From: Begonia masoniana
Lineage: Eukaryota > Streptophyta > Magnoliopsida > Cucurbitales > Begoniaceae
NCBI GenBank assembly: GCA_022432975.1
Contig: CM039509.1
Span: forward strand, 18,923,760 to 18,987,759
Direction of reading: 5' to 3'
Length of the DNA: 64,000 nucleotides
Position numbers and translations under genes: made by a program. Of this stretch, positions 23,360 through 36,431 are shown piece after piece. Each line of letters starts with the position of its first letter. Position 1 is the stretch's first letter. The notes under the pieces were generated by a model, which saw only the letters and a list, made by a program, of their open reading frames with translations, had not been told where the DNA came from and searched no databases.

Positions 23360-23667
23360 ATGTGTAAGGAGCAGTTTGAGCGAGATATGTCAAACTGCTC
23401 GGTTTTTCATTCAAAGATTATCAACTTTAGAGGTTGGAAGTCATTGGAGATCAAGGAGATGTTTGATAGAATCGCCCTACACAGATTGAGAGACGATAGC
23501 TGTGATAGAATTGTTCGCCTGTTTTATGCAAACTTGACCTCTATTGGGAAGTCAAGATGTTTGAAGAAGTACATCCTTGGTACAAAGATTGTTATACCTC
23601 CAGAGATGGTTAATGAATTGCTCAATTTTGCCAGAGAAGGGAATCGGGTGAAGAGATACTACCATGT
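23360..23667 (+). pseudogene. Plant transposon-domain-like gene, N-terminal part
   Basis: ORF starting MCKEQFERDM, with INFRGWKSLEI, a VRLFYANLTSIGKS segment and a VIPPEMVNELLNF segment. The pattern 'FYANL ... V .. I .. LL' resembles the 'putative plant transposon protein' domain (Pfam PF20167-type) found in many repeat-derived plant genes; I could not run a search. S4 enters after RYYH at 23667, and the frame resumes at 37794-37799 as ASRDCDLF. The biochemical function of this family is not known. The plus-strand orientation, facing the mudrA-like gene, suggests it is the second gene of the MULE or cargo carried by it. Confidence 0.6.
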
Positions 23668-25864
23668 TGTAACCCCGGTTTTACGAGATTTTATTATTCC
23701 AATAAATAAGGGTATTTTTGTAAATATGTCAAATTAAGTCTGTTTTGCGAACGGAAAGTTTTAATGGAGCCTTAATAATAAATTGGAATTTATGGTGAAA
23801 TATGAAAAATTGGAGAAACCGAATCGTTAGATCAATTAACAAATAAGCGAACAAACAAATAGAAAATCCAAGGGAGGGCAAAATGGTCATTTAAGCACTA
23901 AAATTTTTATTAAAAGGCAAATGCCTTCCACGATTTTTCATTCTGAAAAATCGTTCTCCAGAGAACTTGCGACTTCCCTCCCTCCCTCCCGCTTTTCTTC
24001 TTCCGGCGACGAGAGCTCGCTTTCCGGCGATCCATCCTTCGCGTTTCTTCCTTACCTTTGCTCCCTATGTAAGAATCTACTGTTTTGGAATGTTAGATTT
24101 CGGTTTTTGCCGAGTTATACGATTAGGGTTTTGTTAAAAACGTGAATTAAGGTTGGAAATCGATAGGTTAACGTGATTATGGCCTTCATGGGCGTATTTA
24201 TTATTATTGGTGAGTGTTAGATGAATTAATAAGGGTTGTTGAGGTTTTGGGTGGTTGGAGGTTTTAAAAACCCCATTAATGGAGGTTTAGAAATTCACGA
24301 GCATGAATTGCTCGATAAAATGCCTCAACGAGTTAAATTAGAGTTTTATGAAATTTCCTTTAGCTAGGAGTTTTGTAGTTTTCGAAACTCGATGGTTTGG
24401 ATTCGATTTAATGACGAATGTTGTGAATTGCCATAGGTGAACAACGCTTGTCGACGAAGCTTAAATTGTAACGGACGCGAGGTAAGTCTTCGCGCTTTGT
24501 TTGGCCGATCCGGCCTACACTTGGGATAAGTTTTGTTGATTGAGGTTTTTGGTGAATTCAGATGCTTCGGGGAGATAGGATGGATAGTTTAGGTTTATTG
24601 TAACGACCCGGCCAGGAGCCGTCACGTATTCATAATCTTTCATTAATCGTTCGCTTGACTTTTACTATTATTACATCTTCTCTAACTCTCGACAGACATT
24701 CACATTTGCATAATACATATTTTGTTTTAAAACTGGAAACAGAGACGCAGAACCATCAAGGAAGACGAATCCTCTCGTGCACGATTTCCTACACCTCGTC
24801 GGCTCAAACTCTCATAGAGTCGAGCGACTAGGCTCGGTCATCGGTTTCTTGACAAAATTCGGGCAAGGAAGGAATGCCCTCAACTCTCTTAACATAATTC
24901 TACTCGGGTTTGCATGGGTTGCATATGTTGACAATCCACAGGAATTTCATCGTCCGGTCATCACGTGCATTGCGCGTGACTCGCTTAACACCGCCTAAAA
25001 GGAGACATATTCCGGTGGGCACGTGGGCCTCGCGTGCTCAATTAAAACATCATTCGGTGACATCCACCGGTCACTAGATTCCGGTGACGTCAGCCAACAT
25101 CCACCGGTCACTAGACGACAAAACACATTCTGCATCTACCGGTCACTAAACGACAAAACACATTCTGCATCTACCGGTGACTAAACGACAAAACACATTC
25201 TGCATCTACCGGTGACGTCATCCGGAAGACTAACCCATCAAACTATTATCATTCGGCATCTGCCGATGACGTCAGCCGGAAGACTACCTCATCCAGCTTC
25301 CATCTTACGGTAGAAAACACTAAATCATCAAATGACACCTTCCAACAGAAAGAACCACAACTCATTCAGAATGTATATAGCGGAAGACTTAAGCTACAGA
25401 TCATTTATAAATCTATATAATCATTCCTTGACTCAGTGATCAACTAGACAGTCTCAAGGCTCAACATTATAAAATAATCTCATCCTACTTAAACTACCAT
25501 ATCCTTTATTATACTGAAACAAAAGAGCGTTAACCAGGGGTCATAAATCGCCTTTCCAGTCCTGCACTGTCATTTTGAGCTTCCTCCAGCAACCAGCCTT
25601 AAGCATCCTCTTTGAACAAAGTATCCTCACCTGAACCTCCTTCACCTACACCATAAGGTTCAACTATAAGCCTAATGCTTAGTAAGGAATGCATGCTGAC
25701 AGATATACATGAGTGCACAAATTAAAGAACACAAGTTCATAAACCTTTCTTCATTCATGTTCATTTTCATTATTTACATGGCATGTATTAAGGCAGAAAA
25801 CGAGGGAGAAGGGCAGGGGTACATAGTCATTTGCCAATCGCGGCAATCATAGTAACGACTTGCT

Positions 25865-26010
25865 CGACCTCCACCAGTGGGAGAATTCGCGAGCCATACA
25901 TGTCATCAACTCGGCCTCCACCAGTGGGAGAATCCGCGAGCCATAATAATCGTTAACTCGGCCTCCACCGGTAGGAGGATTCGTGAGCCATTCATATCAT
26001 AGTCTTTTCC
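25865..26010. repeat. Triplicated ~60-bp hairpin unit in E4 left LTR
   Basis: Three units of CTCGGCCTCCACCAGTGGG plus GAATTCGCGAGCC, each able to fold through CTCC/GGAG. Also present at about 35318-35450. It occupies the intron position where other families carry the GGTTC...GAACC block. Confidence 0.7.
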
Positions 26011-26810
26011 CCCGCTCTGCACTTAATCATGGTTACATTTGCTCTTCATGTTCTTAACTTAGTCATAAACGTGGACATAATACATAAACATGAAGTTCAC
26101 AGAGAGAAATCATACCATAAGGACAAGCAAAACATCTTGTAACTTAACATCTTCTTACACAATTTCTTCATATCATGGCAATAACTAGTCATAGTCAACA
26201 GACAGACATCTCAATGATTTCCTAATACCCTTGCGGTGTAGGGCCCTAGTGGCCGGATATCTTAATACATTCACTTACCTGGTTTCCTTAGCAATCCGAG
26301 CTTCTTCCCTTTAAACTTCTTCACCTAAAACATGTACATTACAGTAGTTAAAACAAAGGTCCTAATAGTTCTATTCATAAATCGTCCTAGGACTCTAATA
26401 GCTAAGGTTACTCCAAATCCTCTGTTTGACACACTGCAGTCTGAAATCTGAAACTAGGTGGACAGGTTTTACCATTGATTAAATCCGAGTTGGTTACTTT
26501 GAAATGTTTAGAATCGATTTGGGATGACATTTCTACTCTCAGACTTAAAAGGGTCTTAAACTACTCGGCCACTGCTAAGAAAATTCCGAACTCAAATGCC
26601 GAGCTGAAAGCAGAACTTTAATCACTAATAAATGACTACATTGTCCATTTCATACCTCGGGTGCGGATTTGCAGAGAAAAGCAGGCTGAAACCAGCCGTC
26701 AGCAAGGGAAGATTCTGGTAGCCGAGAGCAAAAGCTTGGGAGAGAAGGAATCGCCGAGAGGGAATGTCGGCTACAGTGGTAATAAAATGAGGTTTAAGGT
26801 TTCCATTTTC

Positions 26811-26818
26811 TATTTATA
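26811..26818 (-). promoter_or_regulatory. E4 left LTR TATA box
   Basis: Minus strand TATAAATA about 160 bp from the LTR 5' edge. Matching boxes lie at 36264-36271 and, in S3, at 32580-32587. Confidence 0.6.
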
Positions 26819-26978
26819 CTTAACCCATCAATCTTAATTACAAAACTGCCACCCAACCTAGTTTTACTCTACTTGTAATAAATTTGTCTTAACATTAAAT
26901 TTAAATCATAAAGGTTAAATAAGAGGGTGACAATGAAAATGGTCAGAGAATCACCTGGCCGAAATGTCGGGTGTTACA

Positions 26979-26995
26979 TCCACCCCTCCTTAAAC
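26979..26995 (-). other. E4 polypurine tract
   Basis: Minus strand TTTAAGGAGGGGTGGA just inside the 3' LTR; primer for second-strand synthesis. Confidence 0.8.
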
Positions 26996-27019
26996 AAAAT
27001 TTTCGTCCTCGAAAATTGC

Positions 27020-28198
27020 TCAAGCAAATAACTCTGGATAATTGTCCAACATCTCCTGCTGTCTTTCCCATGTGGCTTCTTCAATGCCGTGATTCGTCCA
27101 TAAAACTTTCACCAATGGAATCTCCTTGTTTCTCAGAGTCTTGATTGTATATTCCAAAATCTGTATTGGTTTCTCCTCGTACTCCAGTGTCGGCTCTAAA
27201 CCAATATCTGATGGCTGGATGACTTGCATTGGATCACGCATGCACTTCCTTAACATTGACACATGGAAGACATTATGAACTTTATCCAATGATGGAGGCA
27301 GTTGTAGTATGTACGCTGTACTCTCGACTTTTGCCAAGACAGGGAAGGGTCCAATAAATCTCGGATTAAGTTTTCCTTTCTTGCCAAATCTTAAGACTCC
27401 CTTAAATGGTGACACCTTTAAGAGTACTTCATCTCCTACTGCAAACTCGAGTTCCCTCCTCCTTTGATCTGCATAACACTTCTGTCGGCTTTGTGCAGTC
27501 ATCATTCTTTTTCGAATAGTGGCAATCTTATCTGACATTTGCTGCTGAATATCGGGTCCAAGAAGTTTTGCTTCACCAATCTCATCCCAATAAAGAGGTG
27601 ACCTACATTTCCTACCGTACAGTGCTTCATATGGTGCCATACCAATGGTGGACTGATAACTGTTATTGTAGGAGAACTCAACTAGCGGTAAATGTCTACT
27701 CCAAGTTGTCTGAAAGTCAAGTACACATGCTCTCAACATATCTTCGAGTATTTGAATAGTCCTTTCTGATTGGCCATCGGTCTGTGGGTGAAAAGCCGTG
27801 CTGAAAGATAACTTTGTACCTAATGTGCCTTGCAAACCCTTCCAGAATCGAGAGGTAAACCTGGGGTCACGGTCAGAAACAATGGATACCGGGATTCCAT
27901 GTAACCTAATAATTTCCTGAACATAGAGATCAGCAAATTGGTCCATCGTATAGGTGGTCCTTACAGGTAAGAAATGGGCTGATTTTGTCATCCTATGCAC
28001 CACAACCCAAATACAATTATGTCCTTTTGTCGTCTTAGGTAGTCCTACTACGAAATCCATAGCTATGTGTTCCCACTTCCATTCGGGAATAGGCAAAGGC
28101 TGAAGAGTACCTCCTGGACGTTGGTGCTCGGCTTTGACTTGTTGGCATACTAAACAGGACTCTACATACTTAGCAACATCCCTTTTTAGGTTAGGCCA
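27020..28198 (-). pseudogene. E4 integrase with GPF motif and chromodomain-like C-terminus
   Basis: A long open frame reading [19 protein letters not shown] (first catalytic Asp), [12 protein letters not shown] (second Asp) and VEFSYNNSYQ (catalytic Glu), so the DD(35)E triad is complete. Next come the [12 protein letters not shown] region, RFIGPFPVL (GPF module) and a C-terminal segment [19 protein letters not shown]...EEATWERQ typical of chromovirus chromodomains, which guide insertion to particular chromatin. A TGA at 28199-28201 replaces Trp in the HHCC region (LLY*WPN) and cuts it from the upstream polyprotein. Confidence 0.9.
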
Positions 28199-28735
28199 TC
28201 AGTACAGTAACTTCAGGTCTCGGTACATCTTGGTGCCGTCAGGATGTACAGAAAAGGAAGAGGAGTGCGCCTCAGCTAAGATCAACTTACGCAATTCCAC
28301 ATCATTAGGAATGCACCACCGATTCCTAAACCTCAGGATTCCATCCTTGGAGAGACTGAACTCGGAGGTGGTGTCTTTCAACTTATTCATCATGCTGATA
28401 TTTTCCTCTGAATCCCTCTGTTGCGCATCCTTGATCTTTTCCAAAATTGTTGGTTGAATAGTTAACTCAGCGAGCAGGATTGATAACTTTGGAACTATCT
28501 CCAAGTCAAACATCTGAACTTCTGTTCTCAAAGGTATAGACATGGTTGAAACCACGGGCTGCATTGTTGTTGACATCCTACTAAGTGCATCAGCTACAGA
28601 GTTAGCCTTCCCCGGGTGATACTTGATCTCAAAATCGTAGTCCTTGACAAATTCCAACCAACGTCTCTGTCTCATGTTCAACTCCTTCTGTGTGAAGAGG
28701 TACTTTAGGCTTTTATGGTCAGAAAACACCTCACA
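28199..28735 (-). pseudogene. E4 RNase H end and integrase zinc region
   Basis: 176-codon open piece between two stops. It covers the C-terminal RNase H segment ([19 protein letters not shown]), the linker with [16 protein letters not shown], and the start of the integrase HHCC motif ([15 protein letters not shown]). The TAA at 28736-28738 replaces Gln in YGQQCEVF and is two base changes away from the E2 codon, so it is not a recent single mutation. Confidence 0.85.
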
Positions 28736-30259
28736 TTACTGTCCATATAAATAGTGTCTCCAAATCTTCAGGGAAAAAACAACAGCAGCTAGTTCTAGAT
28801 CATGGGTGGGGTAATTCTGCTCGTGATTCTTTAGCTGCCTAGAAGCATACGCTATAACTTTACCCTCTTGCATCAGGACACAACCTAAACCGACTTTAGA
28901 CGCATCACAGTAAACACTAAATTTTCCTTCTTCGGTTGGGAGGGTCAAAACAGGGGCTGTTGTTAACTTCAGTTTCAATATCCGAAAGCTATCTTCACAG
29001 GCTTCGGTCCAAGAATACTTAATGTCCTTCTTCGTCAAACTCGTCAGGGGTTTAGCTATCATAGAAAATCCCTTGATGAATTTTCTGTAATAGCCTGCCA
29101 ATCCAAGGAAGCTGCGGACTTCACTGGCATTCTTTGGTTGTGGCCAATCCTTTACAGCCTGAATTTTGGTCGGGTCCACTGATATTCCATTAGCAGAAAC
29201 TATATGGCCAAGGAAATTAACTTTGTCCAACCAAAACTCACACTTAGACAATTTGGCATAAAGCTGGTGCTCTTTCAATGTCGTCAAAACTACTCTTAAA
29301 TGTTCTACATGGTCAGCTTCAGTCCGCGAGTATATCAGGATATCATCTATAAACACAATCACAAATTTGTCCAAGTACTCCCGAAATACTCGATTCATTA
29401 AGTCCATAAAGGCTGCAGGGGCATTTGTCAATCCAAACGACATGACCAAGAATTCATAATGTCCATAGCGGGTTCTGAAGGCTGTCTTTGGTATATCTCC
29501 TTCCTTAACCTTCAGTTGGTAGTAACCCGAACGTAGATCTATCTTTGAAAATACCTTAGCTCCTTGCAATTGGTCAAACAAATCATCAATCCTAGGCAAG
29601 GGGTACCTATTCTTGATTGTCAACTTATTTAGTTCCCTATAGTCTATGCACATTCTAAGGGAACCATCTTTCTTCCTCACAAATAAGACTGGTGCACCCC
29701 AAGGAGAACTGCTGGGGCGAATAAATCCCTTGTCAACCAATTCCTGCAGTTGGACCTTCAATTCTTTCAATTCAACAGGTGCCATACGGTAAGGATTCTT
29801 AGATACAGGTGATGCCTCGGGGTATGTATCAATTACAAACTCTATTTCCCTATCGGGTGGTATACCCGGTAAGTCATCCAAGAATGCCTCGGGAAACTCT
29901 CGGACTATAGGAATATCCTGCAGCTCAATTCTATTCTTCACCCGGTCATCCTTCACACTAGCCAGGTAGCTCTCGCAACCACATCTCAGCATTCGATATA
30001 CTTCTAGTGAGGATATAATTGGTATCTTACTTATTTTAGGAATAGCTTGGAAAGAATAATGATTGCCATTTGGGGGTCTAAAATCAACTATTCCAGATCT
30101 ACAACTTATCGTGGCATGATGTCTAAATAACCAATCCATCCCTAATATCACTTCATACCCTTTTATGTCAATGACAATTAATTCCGCATAGAGATTCTTA
30201 TCCCCTAAGGACACGACGTCACCCTTAACAATCTGTTCTGAATGTAGGGACTTCCCTGA
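28736..30259 (-). pseudogene. E4 protease C-terminal part, RT and RNase H
   Basis: Continuous frame from the end of the protease ([20 protein letters not shown]) through RT ([42 protein letters not shown]) to RNase H ([32 protein letters not shown]). All RT catalytic Asp residues are present. Unlike E2 there is no stop between the protease and RT, which supports a single gag-pol polyprotein in this lineage. At 30264 the frame is broken by S3; the protease active site lies beyond it at about 32840. Confidence 0.9.
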
Positions 30260-30264
30260 TGGTA

Positions 30265-32746
30265 TGTAACGACCCGAGGAGGATCATCACGTGTCATGAC
30301 TTTCCTTTAAACTTATCCGTACTTTTATACCTCTGTAATCGGTGTATATATATTTTTTTTTTTATATATATATCAAATCTCATTCTAACTTAACTTAAGT
30401 TCGCTGAACAACCACATTTAACTTTCACTCCTGCCGGTCGCTAAACGACAAACATCCAGTTGTTCTACCGGCCTGCACGTGCATCTCACATGATTCATTA
30501 GACATCTATCGGCAGGCACACATATTTGCATCTGCCGATGGTCACGTGCATCACGCGTGACCAATTAAATCATCACTCAATTACAACGACAAAAGACTGA
30601 CTTATCTACCGATGACAAGGCACTCCATCTGCCGATGGCAACACACAACATCTGCCGATGGCATTTATACTACATCTTCCGATAGATTAACTCACATCAT
30701 CTGCCGATGACGTGGCACTACATCTTCTGGTAGATTAACTCACATCATCTGCCGATGACGTGGCACTACATCTTCTGGTAAGGCGGAATGACATTTCCAT
30801 CTTCCGGTATCTTGACCTACTACACATGCCGATCTCTAGGCATATCGTCTGCTGATGACGTCAGCCGGAAGACAAATACTTTTCCTCTTCCGATGACGTC
30901 CTCCGGAAGACAGACTTACCCGACTCCCATCACAATCCTCCTGTCGATTTCTACACTTCAAAATAACACATCTCCTGCCGATAGACAAGTACTTTCATCT
31001 ACCGACTACTAAACATTAACCTAACATCTTCTTCTTCCGGTAGACAAGCAACTTCATCTACCGATTTCTAAACTCCATAATAACACTCACACCTTCCGAT
31101 AGACAAATACATTTCGTCTACCGGCAGCACAAACATCATAACTTCAAACTTAATACCGGGACACCAACAGAATAAACCACAGATTCATTAAAACTCATAC
31201 AGCGGAAGACTTAGTTAAAATCACTCATTCTATATTCTTATAATATACTCATAATCAGTATTCAAGCTAGACAAGTTCAAGCTCCATAATCATAAGTAAC
31301 ATCATCCTACTTAAACTTTTATGTTCATAGTTATCATTAAAACCTTAAGAGTAAAACCAGAGGGTCATAATCGCCATCCAGCCACAGACTTTCCACCCTG
31401 AGCACCTTCCAGCAACCAGCTTAAACTTCATCCTCAACTTTGTATTCCTCACCTGATATTTCTTCACCTACATCGTAAGGTGTAACTGTAAGCCTAAGGC
31501 TTAGTAAGGAATGCAAACTATTATGAGTTCATGAATGCATAACTTGGAGAAAAACATGCTCATAAGTCTTTTCTTTTCATGTACTTATCTTAATCATCAT
31601 TCATAATCGTATCTCGTATTCATTGTTCATAATCATCATTCGTAGACATGCTCATATTCATCATTCCTTTCATCATTCATATTCTTCATTACATTATGTG
31701 GTTTAAGGGAGGATTTGTGCCGGTAAAGGGGGTTCGACAGTGAGTTTGATCATGGTCCCTACTGCGGGTCGTATTCATATGTCCTACTGCGGACTGTGAC
31801 ATACGCCGAACCACCCCCAACCCTCACTTAACCACGTTGCATAAGTTTTATCTTCTTATTTTATTCATGAGAAAACATATTTCAAAACATTTTCATATGC
31901 TTGAGAAGTAAAACATGATGCATAACATAAATGCACTTAATCATCGAACTAAGACAGGGGAGAACATCAGAATAACATAACCATATCCATCGACATTTCG
32001 TCAAACATATAGAAGACAATGTTCACTAAATCTAACTTAATCCTTTGATGTAGGGCCCTATTGGCCGGAAACTTAATACATTCACTTACCTGGATTCCTT
32101 AGCAACTTGAATCACCTTCTCTTCAACTTCTTCACCTAACACATTTCACATTACAGTAGTTAAAATCAAGTCCTAAAAGTTCTAATCGAAAGTCATCCTA
32201 GAATCTAGCAGCTAAGGTTCTCTGTGCAGTCTGAAATCCAAAACCGAAACAGCTAGATATAGCTATCGATTAAACGGGGTCGGTTATATAAAAGGTCCAG
32301 AATCGATTTAAGGGTGACATTACCAAATAAAGATAAAGAACGATAACCAACTGACTCAGCCATTGAAGAGCCCGAAAGTACAAGTTCAACTGAAAATAGA
32401 GTTCTAAATGACTACCCGGCATCTACATTGTCAAAATCTTACCTAGAATGCGGGTTATCGGAGTAGAGGCTGAAAAACCAGTTGCTGGGGAGGAAGAAAG
32501 TTCCAGAGAAGAAGGGAGTCGCCGAGAGGAAATGTCGGCTGCAGTGAGGTTTTAAATGAGATTTAAGGTTTCCATTTTCTATTTATACCTAATCCTTCAA
32601 TCTTTATTACAAAATTGCCACTCAACCTAGTTTTACTCAACTTGTAATGAATTTGCCTCAACGTTAAATTTAATCATAAAGGTTAAATAAGGGTAACAAT
32701 TAGAATGGTCAGAAAAATTCACCTGGCCGAAATGTCGGGTGTTACA
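30265..32746 (-). mobile_element. S3: solo LTR in the E4 protease, TSD TGGTA
   Basis: TGTAACGACCC...GGGTGTTACA, flanked by TGGTA at 30260-30264 and 32747-32751. The uninterrupted E2 sequence (CCCTGATGGTAACATAAC, about 10502) proves the insertion point. It is a distinct subfamily with a long palindrome-rich block (30430-31140), the structured block (31695-31850), candidate intron (donor 32089, acceptor 31468) and TATA box (32580). The plus-strand ORF at 30788 lies in the repeat block and is not supported. Confidence 0.95.
30430..31140. repeat. CCGATG/TGACGTCA palindrome-rich block in S3
   Basis: Dense short motifs such as CATCTGCCGATG, GATGACGTCAGCCGGAAGAC and CATCTTCCGGTAG, including a near-perfect direct repeat of about 46 bp at 30687-30780. 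TGACGTCA is the core of plant bZIP/CREB-like sites. Related blocks occupy the same LTR position in E2, E4 and S1. Confidence 0.8.
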
Positions 32747-32751
32747 TGGTA

Positions 32752-33928
32752 ACACGACACTATATGACCTTTTAGCTAGCAAAGGTCCTATGTTATGTTT
32801 GCATACAAACAAGGTTGATATAAACGAGTGTGTGGCCCCTGTATCTATGAGTGTATAAGCAGCAAAACCACAGATCATGATAGTACCTGATATGACTGTA
32901 TGCTGAACAGCTCCCTCATCTTCCATCAACGCATACACTCTGGGTACAACTCTTGTACGATTCGGGTCTGGCGGCATGGGGCAGTCTCTGACTAAGTGTC
33001 CGGTCTTATCACACCTGAAACAGCGGCCAGAATGCAACTTGCACTCACCAGGGTGGTTCTTCTGACATGTAGGGCATAGAGGTGCCAGAGGTCTCTTTCC
33101 CTTTCCCTGGTCACCATTCAGGTTGAGGGGCCTCTTTATTCCCTGCTGTTGTTGCTGTGGTCCCTTGTTCTGTCGCGGCTGCCAACCTTTGTTCTGACGT
33201 GGTGGCGGTGGAATGTCCTTCATGAGTTTCTTTGGCTGCTCGCGCTGTGCATATGCTGTCATTTCTGCCTCTTCCAGTTCCAAGGCCTTAGCCGTCACTT
33301 CACCATAAGGTACATTATGTATCCCAGCAGTCTTCACTTTCATGTACAGACTTGGCTTCAGTCCTTGAACAAACTGATAAATCTTGTCTTCCTCATCCTC
33401 AATCATACGGGGAGCAAACCGTGATAAGCCATCAAATTCGCATATGTAATCCGTCACAGAGCCAGTTTGTCGAAGATTCATGAACTCCTTCTTCTTGTTG
33501 GCCCGTATAGTCCTATTAAAGTACTTGTCAAAGAAGGCAGCCTTGAACATCCCCCAGGTCATAGCTTCGGCATTAGCGGTGTTCTGGATCGAGTCCCACC
33601 AATGCCTTGCACTTAACTCCAAATGAAAGATAGCATAGGTGACCTTATCCCCTTCATCAACCTTTGCATACTTAAACATGTCTTCTATCTTTCGAATCCA
33701 CTCCTCAGCATGAATAGGATCTGAAACATACCCATTAAACACCGGGGGTCGAAGCCGGTGAAAGCGTTCACCCCCATGATCATGAGTTGCGTTAGTACTA
33801 GAGTTGCCTTGTTCTTCTCTAGCTGTCATCAGTCGTTCTATCTGGTGAGATTGGCGCATGACTAACTCAGTCAATTGAGCAATAGCATTGCTATCCTCAT
33901 TGGTCTCCCTCTGTTGACCTCTAACCAT
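32752..33928 (-). pseudogene. E4 gag and protease N-terminal part
   Basis: ATG at 33928 (MVRGQQRE) after a candidate 62-nt intron. Domains: heptad-like N-terminus, capsid domain (EEWIRKIEDMF...ARHWWDSI...FDKYF), basic and Gln-rich linker, zinc knuckle CFRCDKTGHLVRDC, and protease active site DTGATHSF. The frame is about 90% like E2 gag by eye. It runs into S3 at 32751, so the open frame that continues to 32633 in S3 is a chance fusion. Confidence 0.9.
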
Positions 33929-33938
33929 CTCGGGATTC

Positions 33939-34000
33939 CTAGACAAATCATTACAGGCATAACTTAACTTAATGACATACATGAAATCATAAATACTTAC
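33939..34000 (-). promoter_or_regulatory. Candidate 62-nt leader intron before gag (E4)
   Basis: Donor CAACT|GTAAGT at 34000 and acceptor TCTAG|GAAT at 33939 on the minus strand, as in E2. Confidence 0.4.
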
Positions 34001-34074
34001 AGTTGCTGGGGTGTGCTCAAGTGACGGTCAGTGCTGGAAGGCAGTCTACAGAATCGGTTTTAGAACCTGGTTTT

Positions 34075-34086
34075 GCTTTGATACCA
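34075..34086 (-). other. E4 primer binding site
   Basis: Minus strand TGGTATCAAAGC, one mismatch from the Met-tRNA primer site, four bases from the 5' LTR. Confidence 0.85.
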
Positions 34087-34090
34087 TAAT

Positions 34091-36431
34091 TGTAACGACC
34101 GGCCAGGAGCCGTCACGTATTCATAATCTTTCATTAATCGTTCGCTTGACTTTTACTATTATTACATCTTCTCTAACTCTCGACAGACATTCACATTTGC
34201 ATAATACATATTTTGTTTTAAAACTGGAAACAGAGATGCAGAACCATCAAGGAAGACGAATCCTCTCGTGCACGATTTCCTACACCTCGTCGGCTCAAAC
34301 TCTCACAGAGTCGAGCGACTAGGCTCGGTCATCGGTTTCTTGACAAAATTCGGGCAAGGAAGGAATGCCCTCAACTCTCTTAACATAATTCTACTCGGGT
34401 TTGCATGGGTTGCATATGTTGACAATCCACAGGAATTTCATCGTCCGGTCATCACGTGCATTGCGCGTGACTCGCTTAACACCGCCTAAAAGGAGACATA
34501 TTCCGGTGGGCACGTGGGCCTCGCGTGCTCAATTAAAACATCATCCGGTGACATCCACCGGTCACTGGACGACAAAACACATTCTGCATCTACCGGTCAC
34601 TAAACGACAAAACACATTCTGCATCTACCGGTGACTAAACGACAAAACACATTCTGCATCTACTGGTGACGTCATCCGGAAGACTAACCCATCAAACTAT
34701 TATCATTCGGCATCTGCCGATGACGTCAGCCGGAAGACTACCTCATCCAGCTTCCATCTTACGGTAGAAAACACTAAATCATCAAATGACACCTTCCAAC
34801 AGAAAGAACCACAACTCATTCCGAATGTATATAGCGGAAGACTTAAGCTACAGATCATTTATAAATCTATATAATCATTCCTTGACTCAGTGATCAACTA
34901 GACAGTCTCAAGGCTCAACATTATAAAATAATCTCATCCTACTTAAACTACCATATCCTTTATTATACTGAAACAAAAGAGCGTTAACCAGGGGTCATAA
35001 ATCACCTTTCCAGTCCTGCACTGTCATTTTGAGCTTCCTCCAGCAACCAGCCTTAAGCATCCTCTTTGAACAAAGTATCCTCACCTGAACCTCTTTCACC
35101 TACACCATAAGGTTCAACTATAAGCCTAATGCTTAGTAAGGAATGCATGCTGATAGATATACATGAGTGCACAAATTAAAGAACACAAGTTCATAAACCT
35201 TTCTTCATTCATGTTCATTTTCATTATTTACATGGCATGTATTAAGGCAGGAAACGAGGGAGAAGGGCAGGGGTACATAGTCATTTGCCTATCGCGGCAA
35301 TCATAGTAACAACTTGCTCGGCCTCCACCAGTGGGAGAATTCGCGAGCCATACATGTCATCAACTCGGCCTCCACCAGTGGGAGAATCCGCGAGCCATAA
35401 TAATCGTTAACTCGGCCTCCACCGGTAGGAGGATTCGCGAGCCATTCATATCATAGTCTTTTCCCCCGCTCTGCACTTAATCATGGTTACATTTGCTCTT
35501 CATGTTCTTAACTTAGTCATAAACGTGGACATAATACATAAACATGAAGTTCACAGAGAGAAATCATACCATAAGGACAAGCAAAACATCCTGTAACTTA
35601 ACATCTTCTTACACAATTTCTTCATATCATGGCAATAACTAGTCATAGTCAACAGACAGACATCTCAATGATTTCCTAATACCCTTGCGGTGTAGGGCCC
35701 TAGTGGCCGGATATCTTAATACATTCACTTACCTGGTTTCCTTAGCAATCCGAGCTTCTTCCCTTTAAACTTCTTCACCTAAAACATGTACATTACAGTA
35801 GTTAAAACAAAGGTCCTAATAGTTCTATTCATAAATCATCCTAGGACTCTAATAGCTAAGGTTACTCCGAATCCTCTGTTTGACACACTGCAGTCTGAAA
35901 TCTGAAACTAGGTGGACAGGTTTTACCATTGATTAAATCCGAGATGGTTACTTTGAAATGTTCAGAATCGATTTGGGATGACATTTCTACTCTCAGACTT
36001 AAAAGGGTCTTAAACTACTCGGCCACTGCTAAGAAAATTCCGAACTCAAATGCCGAGCTGAAAGCAGAACTTTAATCACTAATAAATGACTACATTGTCC
36101 ATTTCATACCTCGGGTGCGGATTTGCAGAGAAAAGCAGGCTGAAACCAGCCGTCAGCAAGGGAAGATTCTGGTAGCCGAGAGCAAAAGCTTGGGAGAGAA
36201 GGAATCGCCGAGAGGGAATGTCGGCTACAGTGGTAATAAATTAGGGTTAAGGTTTCCATTTTCTATTTATACTCAACCCATCAATCTTAATTACAAAACT
36301 GCCACCCAACCTAGTTTTACTCTACTTGTAATAAATTTGTCTTAACATTAAATTTAAATCATAAAGGTTAAATAAGAGGGTGACAATGAAAATGGTCAGA
36401 GAATCACTTGGCCGAAATGTCGGGTGTTACA
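34091..36431 (-). repeat. E4 5' LTR, 2341 bp
   Basis: Pairs with 24599-26978. Contains the palindrome block (34500-34740), three hairpin repeats (35318-35450), candidate intron (donor 35732, acceptor 35100) and TATA box (36264-36271). Confidence 0.95.

Larger units (their letters stand above)
24599..26978 (-). repeat. E4 3' LTR, 2380 bp
   Basis: TGTAACGACCC...GGGTGTTACA. Contains palindromic CACCGGTCACT and GATGACGTCAGC units (25000-25290), three hairpin repeats (25865-26010), candidate intron (donor 26278, acceptor 25646) and a TATA box (26811-26818). A 73-aa antisense ORF at 24777-24998 is repeated in the other LTR and is not supported. Confidence 0.95.
24599..36431 (-). mobile_element. 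E4: Tekay-like Ty3/gypsy element, complete length, disabled
   Basis: LTRs 24599-26978 (2380 bp) and 34091-36431 (2341 bp) with TTTAT duplications at 24594-24598 and 36432-36436. Minus-strand order: primer site, gag, protease (split by S3), RT, RNase H, integrase, chromodomain-like tail, polypurine tract. The LTRs differ by few substitutions and one indel of about 40 bp near 25060-25110. Two nonsense codons and S3 disable it. Confidence 0.95.

Noticed and set aside
24777..24998. 73-aa ORF, identical at 34268-34489
   Set aside because: Identity comes from the paired E4 LTRs; it is antisense to the element and has no family resemblance.
30788..31012. Possible bZIP-regulated small gene (74 aa) in S3
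   Set aside because: The ORF is within the palindromic motif block; the TGACGTCA motifs are better explained as LTR repeats.
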